DNA of 64,000 nucleotides, taken from NCBI RefSeq assembly GCF_042656585.1, contig NZ_JBHSPG010000023.1; one strand, 5' to 3'. Shown in pieces: positions 42,978 to 50,899 of this stretch. How positions within the stretch are numbered: the stretch's first letter is position 1; every line of letters begins with the position of its first letter. Origin of the DNA: Thalassorhabdus alkalitolerans (GTDB lineage Bacteria > Bacillota > Bacilli > Bacillales > Marinococcaceae). The notes below the pieces were generated by a model, which saw only the letters and a list, made by a program, of their open reading frames with translations, was not told the DNA's origin and searched no databases. The position numbers were made by a program, and so were the translations under genes.

Positions 42978-43131
42978 GGTGCCTGGCACCCTGGCATGGC
43001 GAAAAAGGAAGAATCCATTAGTACCAGGGGTTGCAGCGTGTTTCATGTTACAGAGATGTTACATTCTGTAGGGGTGCCAGGCACCGATAAATGTTACAAA
43101 AGTATTACATTCGGGGAGGGTGCCAGGCACC
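42978..43131. repeat. GGTGCC palindrome array 3
   Basis: Palindromes lie at 42978-42990 (T centre), 43073-43085 and 43119-43131 (A centre). Steps are 95 and 46 bp, so the last unit is about half-length. A degenerate GGTGCCT at 42962 precedes them. The long spacer belongs to a different family from arrays 1 and 2 and matches array 4 (GCATGGCGAAAAAGGAAGAA). Confidence 0.88.
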
Positions 43132-43370
43132 GATTATAGGGCGAAGTTATAGTTTTTGGGTCACAACTTTTTGCTTCCAAGTAAAAAGGGTAGAGGGCTT
43201 CAAGTACATATTTTTTTAGATTTATTGTTCACTAAAGTGAACTTTGAAAATAAGAATAGAAGGGGATACTTAATCTGCGGAAGCTGGTTTAACATTGACC
43301 TTACACCACGACAGACCAAACACCTGCAGAAAAGTTCCTATTCTGTTGTGTAAGGAGGGTGGTTGAATCT
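43132..43370. promoter_or_regulatory. Leader region of the KaiC-like operon with a 16-bp palindrome
   Basis: GTTCACT AA AGTGAAC at 43227-43242 is a perfect inverted repeat with 7-base arms, about 130 bp before the KaiC-like start. It is a good operator candidate, perhaps for the LuxR-type regulator two genes downstream. A 65-codon frame over this region has no proper ribosome site and was rejected. Confidence 0.45.
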
Positions 43371-44798
43371 ATGGCTGGTAAATGTGCTACAGGAATCCAG
43401 GGTTTAGACGAAATAATAGAGGGGGGCCTTCCAGAAAAATCGGCTGTCATTTTGGAGGGAGCACCAGGCACTGGCAAAACGACGATTGGTATCCAGTTCT
43501 TGCTCCATGGCATTCAACAAAACGAGCCTGGAATTTACATTACGTTCGAAGAATTTCCTGAACAACTCTACGAGGATATGAAAAGTTATGGATGGGATCT
43601 TAGAAAACATGAGATAAATAACAATTTACGAGTCGTGTGCTTGTCTCCTGAGGTGTTAATGGAACAACTGACAACACCAAAAGGCTTACTTGAAGTAATG
43701 GTCCAGGAAATAGGCTGCAAACGCATAGTCATAGACAGTATTAGCTTGTTTAGGTATTTAAGTCAGGAGGGGGAAAGGGACAACCGTAAAATACTTTACA
43801 CATTGCGGAACACTTTGAGAAGGCTCGGACTTACCTCTCTTCTCATACAGGAGCAATCCAGTCTTCAAAGAGAAGACATCCCCTTTGAGCACTTTCTTGT
43901 GGATGGGGTCATTCGGCTGTATCTTAAAGAGCATATGAGTATGTTTCGGAAGAGAACCCTTGAAGTCGTTAAAATGCGGGGAGCACGCCTTTTTGAAGGA
44001 GAGCATGTATACCGCATTACAGAGGAAGGAATCTATGTCATGCTGGCTGCTCAAACGGTGGTTGACAAGCAAATAGATTCAAGAGACAAAAGCGTCAATA
44101 CAGGCATCGAAAGCCTGGACAGGCTGTTAGGAGGAGGAATGGCCGAGGGTGCGGTTTATATGCTCGATACAAACAGCAAAGCCAACTACAGGCACATTAT
44201 TGCATCCATCCTTGGTGCACGTCTGAAAGAAGGTTACAGTCTCATCAGCTTATTGTCCAGTACACAGACAATAACTGAGTTCGGACCTTTACTGAAGCTT
44301 CACAACGTAGATATTGAAAAAGCTATTAAGGATCAAAGGGTATACTTTATTGAGCACTACGACCGCCCAGTGCCCTCTGACTGGGAGCATGCCGTTTTTC
44401 AAGTGAAAGATTTATCTAATGAAGAATACAGCCATTTTATCGACCATGAATTAATCAATCAAATAAAGAACGGTCCACAAAACAGTGCCAGCTGGTTTGT
44501 CTATTATGACTTAAACACGATATTTAATGAAAGAGGAAAAGACTATGTATTAAGGTCTTTTGCCAAGGAGGCCGCGCTGTGCAGGTCACTCGGGCTGACA
44601 ATGCTCGTTTTATGCAATTTTAAAGAGGTTGGTGAACAAGCTGCTTCCTTTTTAGAACGGACTACAAACGGAGTATTTAAAACCTGGGTTGATGGCGCCT
44701 ACCAATATCTGCAGGTTACCAAATCACCGAATGGTTTAATTTCGGAGCCTTGCTTGCTTGAAAGTAAAAAGGAACATCCATTTATAAGGTTAAGATAG
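43371..44798 (+). CDS. KaiC-like RecA-fold ATPase, second domain degenerate
   Basis: This 475-residue protein starts at ATG 43371 after AAGGAGGG; a GTG at 43359 touches that site. It is a KaiC/RadA-type ATPase with two tandem domains. The first has ATGIQGLDEIIEGGLP, the Walker A motif GAPGTGKT (G30-T37), TFEE and a Walker B VIDSIS. The second begins NTGIESLDRLLGGGM, but its Walker A is replaced by LDTNSKANY, so it probably cannot bind ATP normally. KaiC-like proteins in non-cyanobacteria often work with sensor or response proteins. It heads an operon with a small winged-helix-like protein and a PocR/GAF/LuxR regulator. Confidence 0.88.
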   Translation: MAGKCATGIQGLDEIIEGGLPEKSAVILEGAPGTGKTTIGIQFLLHGIQQNEPGIYITFEEFPEQLYEDMKSYGWDLRKHEINNNLRVVCLSPEVLMEQLTTPKGLLEVMVQEIGCKRIVIDSISLFRYLSQEGERDNRKILYTLRNTLRRLGLTSLLIQEQSSLQREDIPFEHFLVDGVIRLYLKEHMSMFRKRTLEVVKMRGARLFEGEHVYRITEEGIYVMLAAQTVVDKQIDSRDKSVNTGIESLDRLLGGGMAEGAVYMLDTNSKANYRHIIASILGARLKEGYSLISLLSSTQTITEFGPLLKLHNVDIEKAIKDQRVYFIEHYDRPVPSDWEHAVFQVKDLSNEEYSHFIDHELINQIKNGPQNSASWFVYYDLNTIFNERGKDYVLRSFAKEAALCRSLGLTMLVLCNFKEVGEQAASFLERTTNGVFKTWVDGAYQYLQVTKSPNGLISEPCLLESKKEHPFIRLR

Positions 44799-44814
44799 AA
44801 GGGGGACACACCCA

Positions 44815-45072
44815 TTGAAAAAAAACGAGTTACTGTCCATGCAACTTGAATGCACCATGCTGTTTCAGTCAAATCCCTATATGGTTGAAACTGTGGAAGG
44901 ACTAGAAATAAGATTAGGGAGAAACAAAAAGGATCTGGAGCCTGTTATAGATTCGTTACTCAAGCAAGAAATTATTCAAAAGATCGGAGATGATTCCTTA
45001 CCCCTTTTTCGTTATAAAGAACCCGTGGTTACGACAGAGATTGACCTGACAAGTGAGCTGAATAAATCATGA
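44815..45072 (+). CDS. Small winged-helix-like protein, 85 aa
   Basis: This 85-residue product starts at TTG 44815 after a GAAGGGGGA site. The pattern of helices and the ending LLKQEIIQKIGDDSLPLFRYKE, a helix followed by a two-strand wing with a short turn, looks like a winged-helix fold, but I do not recognise the family. It overlaps the start of the next gene by four bases, so it belongs to the same operon as the KaiC-like ATPase and the LuxR-type regulator. It could be an adaptor between them; this is inference. Confidence 0.7.
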   Translation: MKKNELLSMQLECTMLFQSNPYMVETVEGLEIRLGRNKKDLEPVIDSLLKQEIIQKIGDDSLPLFRYKEPVVTTEIDLTSELNKS

Positions 45073-47207
45073 CCATGCCAATAGAGCTTATTGAAGAAAT
45101 ACAAGAAACATACGCGGCTCAGTACGACCTTACTATTTTGTTTACTGATGAAAAGGGTGAGCTGGTTGCGCCGCCTAAAGGGGAAAATGTACTGTGTAAC
45201 AGGCTTCTTACTCTGGAAGAGGGAAATTTATTAGATAAAATTAAAGAAGGCCTGGGAAGTGTTATCTCCCGGCCTTTTGTGTACGATGTTTTGCCGGGTG
45301 TCCATGTAGTCATTGCTCCTGTCGGTAAAGAGAATGGAGAAAATATTTACTTATGTGCTGGAGCCATGGTGGAAGAACAGACACAGCAATTTGTAATATC
45401 CGAGCTGGGTAAAATATCCAAGGGTGAAGAAGTATGGGAAAAAGCAGTAGATGAGGCGCCTTCTCTTACCCCTGAAAACAAACAGGAATGGATGCGGCGT
45501 GCTGGCTCTGTCTCAGCCCTTGCCGGCCTCTGTTTTCAGGGAAATAACCAGGAAGGGGCGGCCTCTGTGCAGGCTCAGCTGTTCCGCGAAGCTGCAAAGA
45601 CAGAGCACAAAGACCTTCAACAGCTCCTTGATTATTTTCTTGAAAACAGCAGAGATCTGGATTTTATAGGAACAGCTCAGAAGGAAGAAGACGAGCTTTA
45701 CCGGGTAGATCATATTGCAGGCAGTGAGGCTCAAGACTTATTAAATGCTACTTTCTCCCCTGGAGAAAGCTTTTTGGGAAGAGTCCTTATTACAGGGAAA
45801 GAATCCAGCTGGGAACAAGTTCAAGAGGATCCCCGCTCTCTCTTTTTTAGGAGAAAAGGCGTCAATGTGAAATCTCTTTATTGTTTCCAGATAAAACAGC
45901 GGAATGGCTCGATATCTCTTTTATTCGGAGGAGAACTTAAAAAGGGAGTTATTTCACAATCAGCCTTAGAACAGGGAAAAACATTAGCTGCCATTTTAGA
46001 ATCAAGCTTTCACGCAACATCCTTGCAGGCTGAACATAAGCAGCAGCTTGCCCGCTTATCGTCTCTGGTGGAAATTTCCACTATGCTTGCTTCTACCCCA
46101 GAGCTTAAAAGGATACTCTATATTTTAGTTGATATCAGTCTTAACCTTGTAGAAGGGCCTTTTTCCTGTGTCATATTAAAAGATCGAGAAAGCGACAAAA
46201 TTCAGCTTGTATCCCGAGGGAACAGGAAAAAAGAAATAGGCGCCTATGCAAAGGAAGCAGCAAAACGTTACTTCCAATCCCCAGGCTCAAGAGATGTTTT
46301 TGCGCCAACGGTCCGGGAGACTCAGGAAGCAAGCTATGTTATTGAGTGCCCGCTGTTCCATCGTGACGACCTGTTAGGTATCCTCTGCGTAGGGTGTGAC
46401 ACATTGTCAGAACGGCATCTTCAGGAACATAAGGCTTTTTTGCATACATTATCTATTATTGGCGGCGTTTCTTTGCAGCTGGCGAGACAGGAAAACGAAG
46501 ATCTTGGCGAAGGGCAAGTTCATGCCTTGCACAAAGCCATTGAGCAGTTTGATCCGGCATCTCATTCAGCCTCTCAGCAAGCAGCAAAAGTTGCTGGAGA
46601 GTTTATTGCAAATATTGGCCTGCCGGTAACATTGATGCGGGATGTAATCAACGCATGCCAGCTCTATCCTTATACACCGGATTTTATTCGAGAAATATTT
46701 CCTGAAAGCAAGGTGCCCGATATGCTGGAAGAAGGAAAGGCACTGGCCGATGGGAAACCGGGGGTTTCGTGGAAAGAGATCGGAGCAGGCAGTCAAGTGC
46801 TGGCTGTGATTTTGTCTTATATCGAAAATGGAGAAAGCCTAGAGACTATGAAAGCTTTACTAGGATCAGAGGAAGGAGTTGTTCAGGAATTTATTTCTTT
46901 TATAGAAGGCAAAGAAGTCATGGAAGAAGAGTTTACCCTTACAAAGAAAATATTAAAAAGTGAAGAGATCGTACCTACTTCAGCGGCAATTAAAACGAAT
47001 AGCAAGCTTTCACCGCGAGAACAGGAAGTATTGGATTTAGTCGTACAAGGATTGAACAATAGAGAAATCGCTCAAAAGCTTTATATTAGTGATCATACGG
47101 TGAAAAATCACGTAACGAAAATCTTTCAAAAGCTTGATGTCACCGACCGGGCTCATGCGATTTCCAAGGTATACAAAATGAAATATGAAGGAAATTCTTC
47201 CTCGTAA
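45069..47207 (+). CDS. PocR/GAF-domain LuxR-type transcriptional regulator
   Basis: This is a 712-residue regulator. The N-terminal region (about 1-170) resembles a PocR sensory domain (AAQYDLTILFTDEKGELV, then LCNRLL). GAF-like domains follow (about 200-315 and 335-480), with LARLSSLVEISTMLASTPEL and IECPLFHRDDLLGILCVG. A LuxR helix-turn-helix is at the end (about 640-705, LSPREQEVLDLVVQGLNNREIAQKLYISDHTVKNHV). It lacks a receiver domain, so its input is probably a ligand or a partner protein. It is encoded with the KaiC-like ATPase and stands immediately before the Tad pilus locus, suggesting control of piliation. Confidence 0.85.
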   Translation: MTMPIELIEEIQETYAAQYDLTILFTDEKGELVAPPKGENVLCNRLLTLEEGNLLDKIKEGLGSVISRPFVYDVLPGVHVVIAPVGKENGENIYLCAGAMVEEQTQQFVISELGKISKGEEVWEKAVDEAPSLTPENKQEWMRRAGSVSALAGLCFQGNNQEGAASVQAQLFREAAKTEHKDLQQLLDYFLENSRDLDFIGTAQKEEDELYRVDHIAGSEAQDLLNATFSPGESFLGRVLITGKESSWEQVQEDPRSLFFRRKGVNVKSLYCFQIKQRNGSISLLFGGELKKGVISQSALEQGKTLAAILESSFHATSLQAEHKQQLARLSSLVEISTMLASTPELKRILYILVDISLNLVEGPFSCVILKDRESDKIQLVSRGNRKKEIGAYAKEAAKRYFQSPGSRDVFAPTVRETQEASYVIECPLFHRDDLLGILCVGCDTLSERHLQEHKAFLHTLSIIGGVSLQLARQENEDLGEGQVHALHKAIEQFDPASHSASQQAAKVAGEFIANIGLPVTLMRDVINACQLYPYTPDFIREIFPESKVPDMLEEGKALADGKPGVSWKEIGAGSQVLAVILSYIENGESLETMKALLGSEEGVVQEFISFIEGKEVMEEEFTLTKKILKSEEIVPTSAAIKTNSKLSPREQEVLDLVVQGLNNREIAQKLYISDHTVKNHVTKIFQKLDVTDRAHAISKVYKMKYEGNSSS

Positions 47208-47213
47208 AATGGC

Positions 47214-47252
47214 TGTCTCACATGTCGTACTCCGGCGGTGAGGCATTTTTTT
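47214..47252 (+). terminator. Intrinsic terminator after the LuxR-type regulator
   Basis: TGTCTCAC (47214-47221) pairs with GTGAGGCA (47238-47245, one G-T pair) and is followed by seven T. It separates the regulator operon from the pilus locus. Confidence 0.8.
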
Positions 47253-47478
47253 GTGCTTCTGGAGCTAAGAGCGATTAGCAAGATCATTTCTTTCCTATAG
47301 GAAGAGATCCCCCCTTGGCTGGACGATAGGAACCTGTTCTTATAAAAAAGAAAAGAGAATGAACAGGAATGGTGGGGGATATTCGGTTTATTTGCTGACA
47401 GGCATAATAAGCATTGTAAGTTGTTAGTCACAAGTCAACACCATTACACACAAAGGCAGGGGGTGCTCGCGAATTAAA

Positions 47479-47823
47479 GTGCTTAATCAGCAAACAAATG
47501 AAATTATTGTTGAAAAAGTGCAAGGAGCTTACAGCTTCGGAAAAAGGCTGAAAGGATTAATGTTTACAAAAAGCATCCCAGAAGATTATGGGCTTCATAT
47601 TGATCCTTGTCCATCGATCCATACATTCTTCATGAACTTTCCTATCGATGTATTGTATCTAAACAGGCAAAACGAAATTGTAGGGATAGACGAAGAATTG
47701 AAACCAGGAAAAGTCGGAAGAAGAATACCAAAAGCCAGGTCAGTCATCGAGCTTCCGGCTGGAAGAGTTCAGGCTTCTTCCATTGCTGTAGGGCAGACCG
47801 TTGCCATTGTGGATGAAAAGTAG
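47479..47823 (+). CDS. DUF192 family protein
   Basis: This 114-residue protein starts at GTG 47479, some distance after AGGGGGT, so the true start may be slightly different. The DUF192 pattern is clear: KRLKGLMFTKSIPEDYGLHIDPCPSIHTFFMNFPIDVLYL, then IPKARSVIELPAGRV. DUF192 folds as a small beta-barrel of unknown function. It lies 60 bp before the Flp pilin gene, and members of this family occur next to pilus genes in other Bacillaceae (general knowledge). A 12-bp palindrome AAAACTAGTTTT is found between the two (47850-47861). Confidence 0.85.
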   Translation: MLNQQTNEIIVEKVQGAYSFGKRLKGLMFTKSIPEDYGLHIDPCPSIHTFFMNFPIDVLYLNRQNEIVGIDEELKPGKVGRRIPKARSVIELPAGRVQASSIAVGQTVAIVDEK

Positions 47824-47849
47824 TGTCAATGAGTCAGTAAGTAAACTAA

Positions 47850-47861
47850 AAAACTAGTTTT
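47850..47861. promoter_or_regulatory. Palindrome before the pilin gene
   Basis: AAAACTAGTTTT is a perfect 12-bp palindrome just upstream of the pilin ribosome site. It may be an operator or part of the leader; being AT-rich it could also be chance. Confidence 0.3.
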
Positions 47862-47883
47862 ATATAAAAAAGGAGAGATTTAC

Positions 47884-48045
47884 ATGTTGGAATTATTTAA
47901 AGGTCTATTCATTGAAGAAGAAGGACAAGGCATGACGGAATACGGTTTGATTCTAGGGCTTATTGCTGTAGGGGTTATCGTGGCCCTAGGCTTGCTTGGA
48001 GACCAAATCCGTGGCTTCTTTGAAGACATCACAAATCAGCTCTAA
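47884..48045 (+). CDS. Flp/Fap-type prepilin, 53 aa
   Basis: This 53-residue product is the structural pilin of the Tad pilus. After a short leader ending in EEEG comes the cleavage point Gly14/Gln15, which places Glu19 at position 5 of the mature protein as type IV prepilins require. The motif MTEYGLILGLIAVGVIVALG is the hydrophobic assembly helix. An AAAAAGGAGAG site precedes the ATG. A hairpin directly after the gene suggests that most transcripts stop here, giving more pilin than assembly proteins. Confidence 0.92.
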   Translation: MLELFKGLFIEEEGQGMTEYGLILGLIAVGVIVALGLLGDQIRGFFEDITNQL

Positions 48046-48063
48046 ATCATTACTATAAAAAGA

Positions 48064-48093
48064 AGGACCCTATAATGCATAGGGTCCTCCTTT
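48064..48093 (+). terminator. Hairpin after the pilin gene (partial terminator)
   Basis: AGGACCCTAT (48064-48073) pairs with ATAGGGTCCT (48079-48088) and is followed by CCTTTT. The short T-tract suggests partial read-through into the peptidase gene. Confidence 0.75.
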
Positions 48094-48131
48094 TAAAAAC
48101 TAATCAAAACTCGAATGAAAGGATGGCCGCT

Positions 48132-48638
48132 GTGATTGATATTTTCTTGATTCTTGTTTTAGTCATTTGTGTCGCCACGGATATAAAAAGTCGGAAAATC
48201 TATAACAAAGTGATCTACCCAAGCTTGCTGGCTGCTTTTATCTATCATTTAGCAACTGGCGGCTGGGAAGGGCTGAGCCATTCCTTCATTGGATTTTTGA
48301 TCGGTATGGGGCTTCTTTTCATCCCTTACGCACTGGGAGGAATGGGTGCGGGAGACGTAAAGCTGCTGGGGCTGATCGGAGCACTTAAGGGGGGCACATT
48401 TGTCTTTCATTCTTTCCTTTATATTGCTTTAGCCGGAGCAGTCATGGCTCTTGCTGTCATCTTATTCCGAAAAGGAGTTCTAAAATCTCTCTATTACACG
48501 TTTGCTAGCCGAAAAAGCGGTGTGAAGCTTACAGAGGGAATTTCCAGAGGATCCTTAAAGGCGACATATCCCTATGGTGTACCGATAGCCGCCGGAGTCG
48601 TAATCACATTGTTTGTAAATGGATGGACCTTTCTATGA
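48132..48638 (+). CDS. Prepilin peptidase (A24, TadV/CpaA type)
   Basis: This 168-residue membrane peptidase cleaves the prepilin leader. The GTG at 48132 is chosen because GAAAGG lies nine bases before it; an ATG at 48123 abuts that site. The two catalytic aspartates are in VATDIKSRKIYN and GAGDVKLLG, as in TadV. About five hydrophobic segments are seen. The stop overlaps the start of the TadE gene in ATGA, so translation is coupled. Confidence 0.9.
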   Translation: MIDIFLILVLVICVATDIKSRKIYNKVIYPSLLAAFIYHLATGGWEGLSHSFIGFLIGMGLLFIPYALGGMGAGDVKLLGLIGALKGGTFVFHSFLYIALAGAVMALAVILFRKGVLKSLYYTFASRKSGVKLTEGISRGSLKATYPYGVPIAAGVVITLFVNGWTFL

Positions 48639-49006
48639 TCAAGCGGGAAGACGGCCAATCTCTTGTTGAATTTGCCCTTGTCCTTCCTGTTCTCCTGCTT
48701 GTCCTTGTTGGAATCCTTGATTTTGGAAGAATTATGTATACCCATCTTCAACTGGAAATGGTCACTCAGGAAGCTGTGCGACTCGGGGGGTTGGGCCAGA
48801 CAGATGCACAGATTCGATCGTATGCTTCCGACAAGTTTAACGGTGATTCTTCTAAGCTGGCTATTACAGTTTCACCAGGCGGAACACGTCGGGCAGGGAC
48901 ATATGTAACAGTGGAAATGACTTATCCGGAAACTTTTTTTAAACCGTTAGGGAGTGTTTCTATTCCATATACAGTCAAAACAAGTTCGACGATCCGCGTG
49001 GAGTGA
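48635..49006 (+). CDS. TadE-like pseudopilin
   Basis: A 123-residue protein starting at ATG 48635, overlapping the peptidase stop (ATGA). The N-terminus EDGQSLVEFALVLPVLLLVLVGILDFGRI is the TadE pattern: a short leader, Glu at +5 after a likely cleavage point, then a hydrophobic helix. TadE pseudopilins are processed by the peptidase and are needed for pilus assembly. The C-terminal part is a small beta-rich domain. Confidence 0.88.
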   Translation: MIKREDGQSLVEFALVLPVLLLVLVGILDFGRIMYTHLQLEMVTQEAVRLGGLGQTDAQIRSYASDKFNGDSSKLAITVSPGGTRRAGTYVTVEMTYPETFFKPLGSVSIPYTVKTSSTIRVE

Positions 49007-49017
49007 GGGAATGGCTT

Positions 49018-49944
49018 ATGCTATATTTTTTAAAAAAGTTTAGAAAAAGTGAAAGTGGCAATGCTCTTGTACTTGTTACTTTGTCGTTTGGAGCGATTGT
49101 AGCGATCCTGGGGCTCGTGATTGATGGCGGGCACTTATATATGACCAAAAGCCACTTGCAAAAAACCGCAAACGCAGCGGCGCTTTCCGGCGCACAGGAA
49201 ATACCAAACAGTGGTGCAAGGGTGCAGAGGGTTGTAGGTGAAGTACTTGCTTCCCATGAAGAAGGAGGCAGCCTTCTTCGCTCAACTGTGGAAAATAATA
49301 GACAGCTGCATGTTGAGTTAGAACGGGACGTGCCTCTCTTCTTTGCTTCTCTATTTGGAAGGGATTCTGTTTCTATTCATGTGGAGGCCAGGGCTTCATT
49401 GAACCCCATGGGAGAAGCCAAAGGAGCTGTGCCATTAGGGATTGATGAAAAGGTAGAGTTGAATTATGGAGAGAAATACGAATTAAAAGTAGACTCTGGA
49501 GATTCAGAGGCAGGAAGCTTTGGTGTTCTAGCGCTGGCAGGCTCCGGGGCAAATCATTACGGTGAGACATTAAAGCATGGTTTTAAAGATACGATGAAAG
49601 TAGGGGATATCGTCCCTACTCAAACAGGTAACATTGCAGGAGCTACAAGAGAAGGGATTAACCATCGGATCGACACCTGTCCGTACCCGAACGGGGAGTA
49701 CAGGGAACGGGATTGTCCAAAAGTAATGCTAGTTGTTGTTTATAAACCTCATGAGAAATCACAAAATCAATTAAGAAGCATCCAGGTTACGGGGTTTGCT
49801 TATTTCTATGTTACTGATCGCATGGGAAGAAATGATGATTCTATTAAAGGGACCTTTATTAAGAGAACCGGGCCTGGAATGGCAGGAACGGGAACGACAC
49901 TTCCCCCAGACCGAGGCGCTTACGCTATTAGACTAACAGAGTAG
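49018..49944 (+). CDS. TadG-like pilus assembly protein
   Basis: This 308-residue protein starts at ATG 49018 after GAGGG; an earlier GTG at 49003 overlaps the TadE stop but has no proper spacing. The N-terminus SESGNALVLVTLSFGAIVAILGLVIDGGHLYMTKSHLQKTANAAALSGAQ is the TadE/TadG-like leader, with Putative Flp pilus-assembly features. The rest is an extracytoplasmic domain without known motifs. It probably sits in the membrane and acts in assembly or adhesion. Confidence 0.82.
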   Translation: MLYFLKKFRKSESGNALVLVTLSFGAIVAILGLVIDGGHLYMTKSHLQKTANAAALSGAQEIPNSGARVQRVVGEVLASHEEGGSLLRSTVENNRQLHVELERDVPLFFASLFGRDSVSIHVEARASLNPMGEAKGAVPLGIDEKVELNYGEKYELKVDSGDSEAGSFGVLALAGSGANHYGETLKHGFKDTMKVGDIVPTQTGNIAGATREGINHRIDTCPYPNGEYRERDCPKVMLVVVYKPHEKSQNQLRSIQVTGFAYFYVTDRMGRNDDSIKGTFIKRTGPGMAGTGTTLPPDRGAYAIRLTE

Positions 49945-49955
49945 GTGAAACAAGA

Positions 49956-50882
49956 ATGAAAGCTAAGAAACTATTAATGCTGGCGATTTTTTCAGGATTT
50001 ATTACAACAATTTTCTTTTATATTTTTATAAACCAGGCAGCTTCAACTCCAGCCGAAACATCTCCGGTAACCGAGGTGGTTACTGCAAGTGAAGACATCG
50101 CAAGAAACCAGCAGATTACCGAAGAAAATACAGTTATCGTGGAAATGCAGGAAGACCAGGCTCATCCACAGGCAGTCACTGATCAGGAAATGATTCTTAA
50201 TCGCTTTGCTTCCGCTGAAATTAAAGAAGGAGAAGTAATTTTGAATCACCGCGTCGAACAGGGTGAGGAAGCGGACTTTATTTCGAAAAAAATTGAAGAA
50301 GGAAACAGGGCAGTTTCTATTAGTGTGGACTACGTAAAATCGGTTTCTAACTTAGTAGAACCAGAGGACTTCGTGGATGTTGTGCTGTCAGAAGAGGAGG
50401 ATTCACAACATGCAGCTGTCCATACAGAGCTGGTACTAGACAAGGTAAGAGTGTTAGCTGTTGGGGAAAGAATGGTTGATCCGGATGTAGAAGAAGGAGG
50501 GACAGAAGAGTACCACGCAGTCACTCTTGAGCTGTCTCCAGAACAATCCATTGAGGTAATCAATGCCAGTGAGAGAGGAACACTTCAACTGGCTTTACAC
50601 AGCAAAAGGCATACGACAAGTGAGGCAAAATTGGTACAGCAAACTGCCGGGACAGCCTTGGGAGCGGGAGACTATGTGATTCCAATGCCTGACAGCTCTA
50701 TGATTAGGTCAGAGCCGCATATCAATGCTTCCATTAATACTGTGGTTGCAGCAGGAACGGAGCTTCAATTTCTAGATGAGCAGCAAGCGGATAACGACAA
50801 TAGAGTTTGGTATTTGGTAGAAACGCCGGGGGGGAAACAAGGCTGGATCAGCAGCCGGATAGTAAATGAGAAGGAAGAATAA
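49956..50882 (+). CDS. CpaB-like pilus assembly protein with SAF domain and SH3-like end
   Basis: This is a 308-residue protein with an N-terminal membrane segment (about 6-28) and a SAF-like domain (about 40-110, with VVTASEDIARNQQITEENTV and ILNHRVEQ). A RcpC/CpaB-type core follows (about 115-220, with RAVSISVDYVKSVSNLVEPEDFVDVV). The C-terminal 60 residues (IRSEPHINASINTVVAAGTELQFLDE, then VWYLVETPGGKQGWISSRIV) form an SH3-like wall-binding domain, an addition suited to a Gram-positive envelope. CpaB in Gram-negatives is periplasmic. An AGGTG site precedes the ATG. Confidence 0.85.
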   Translation: MKAKKLLMLAIFSGFITTIFFYIFINQAASTPAETSPVTEVVTASEDIARNQQITEENTVIVEMQEDQAHPQAVTDQEMILNRFASAEIKEGEVILNHRVEQGEEADFISKKIEEGNRAVSISVDYVKSVSNLVEPEDFVDVVLSEEEDSQHAAVHTELVLDKVRVLAVGERMVDPDVEEGGTEEYHAVTLELSPEQSIEVINASERGTLQLALHSKRHTTSEAKLVQQTAGTALGAGDYVIPMPDSSMIRSEPHINASINTVVAAGTELQFLDEQQADNDNRVWYLVETPGGKQGWISSRIVNEKEE

Positions 50883-50899
50883 ATAGGAGTGGTGAGACA

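Noticed and set aside
43156..43353. 65-codon frame before the KaiC-like gene
   Set aside because: Weak start context, no recognisable domain, and it spans the palindrome and leader region.
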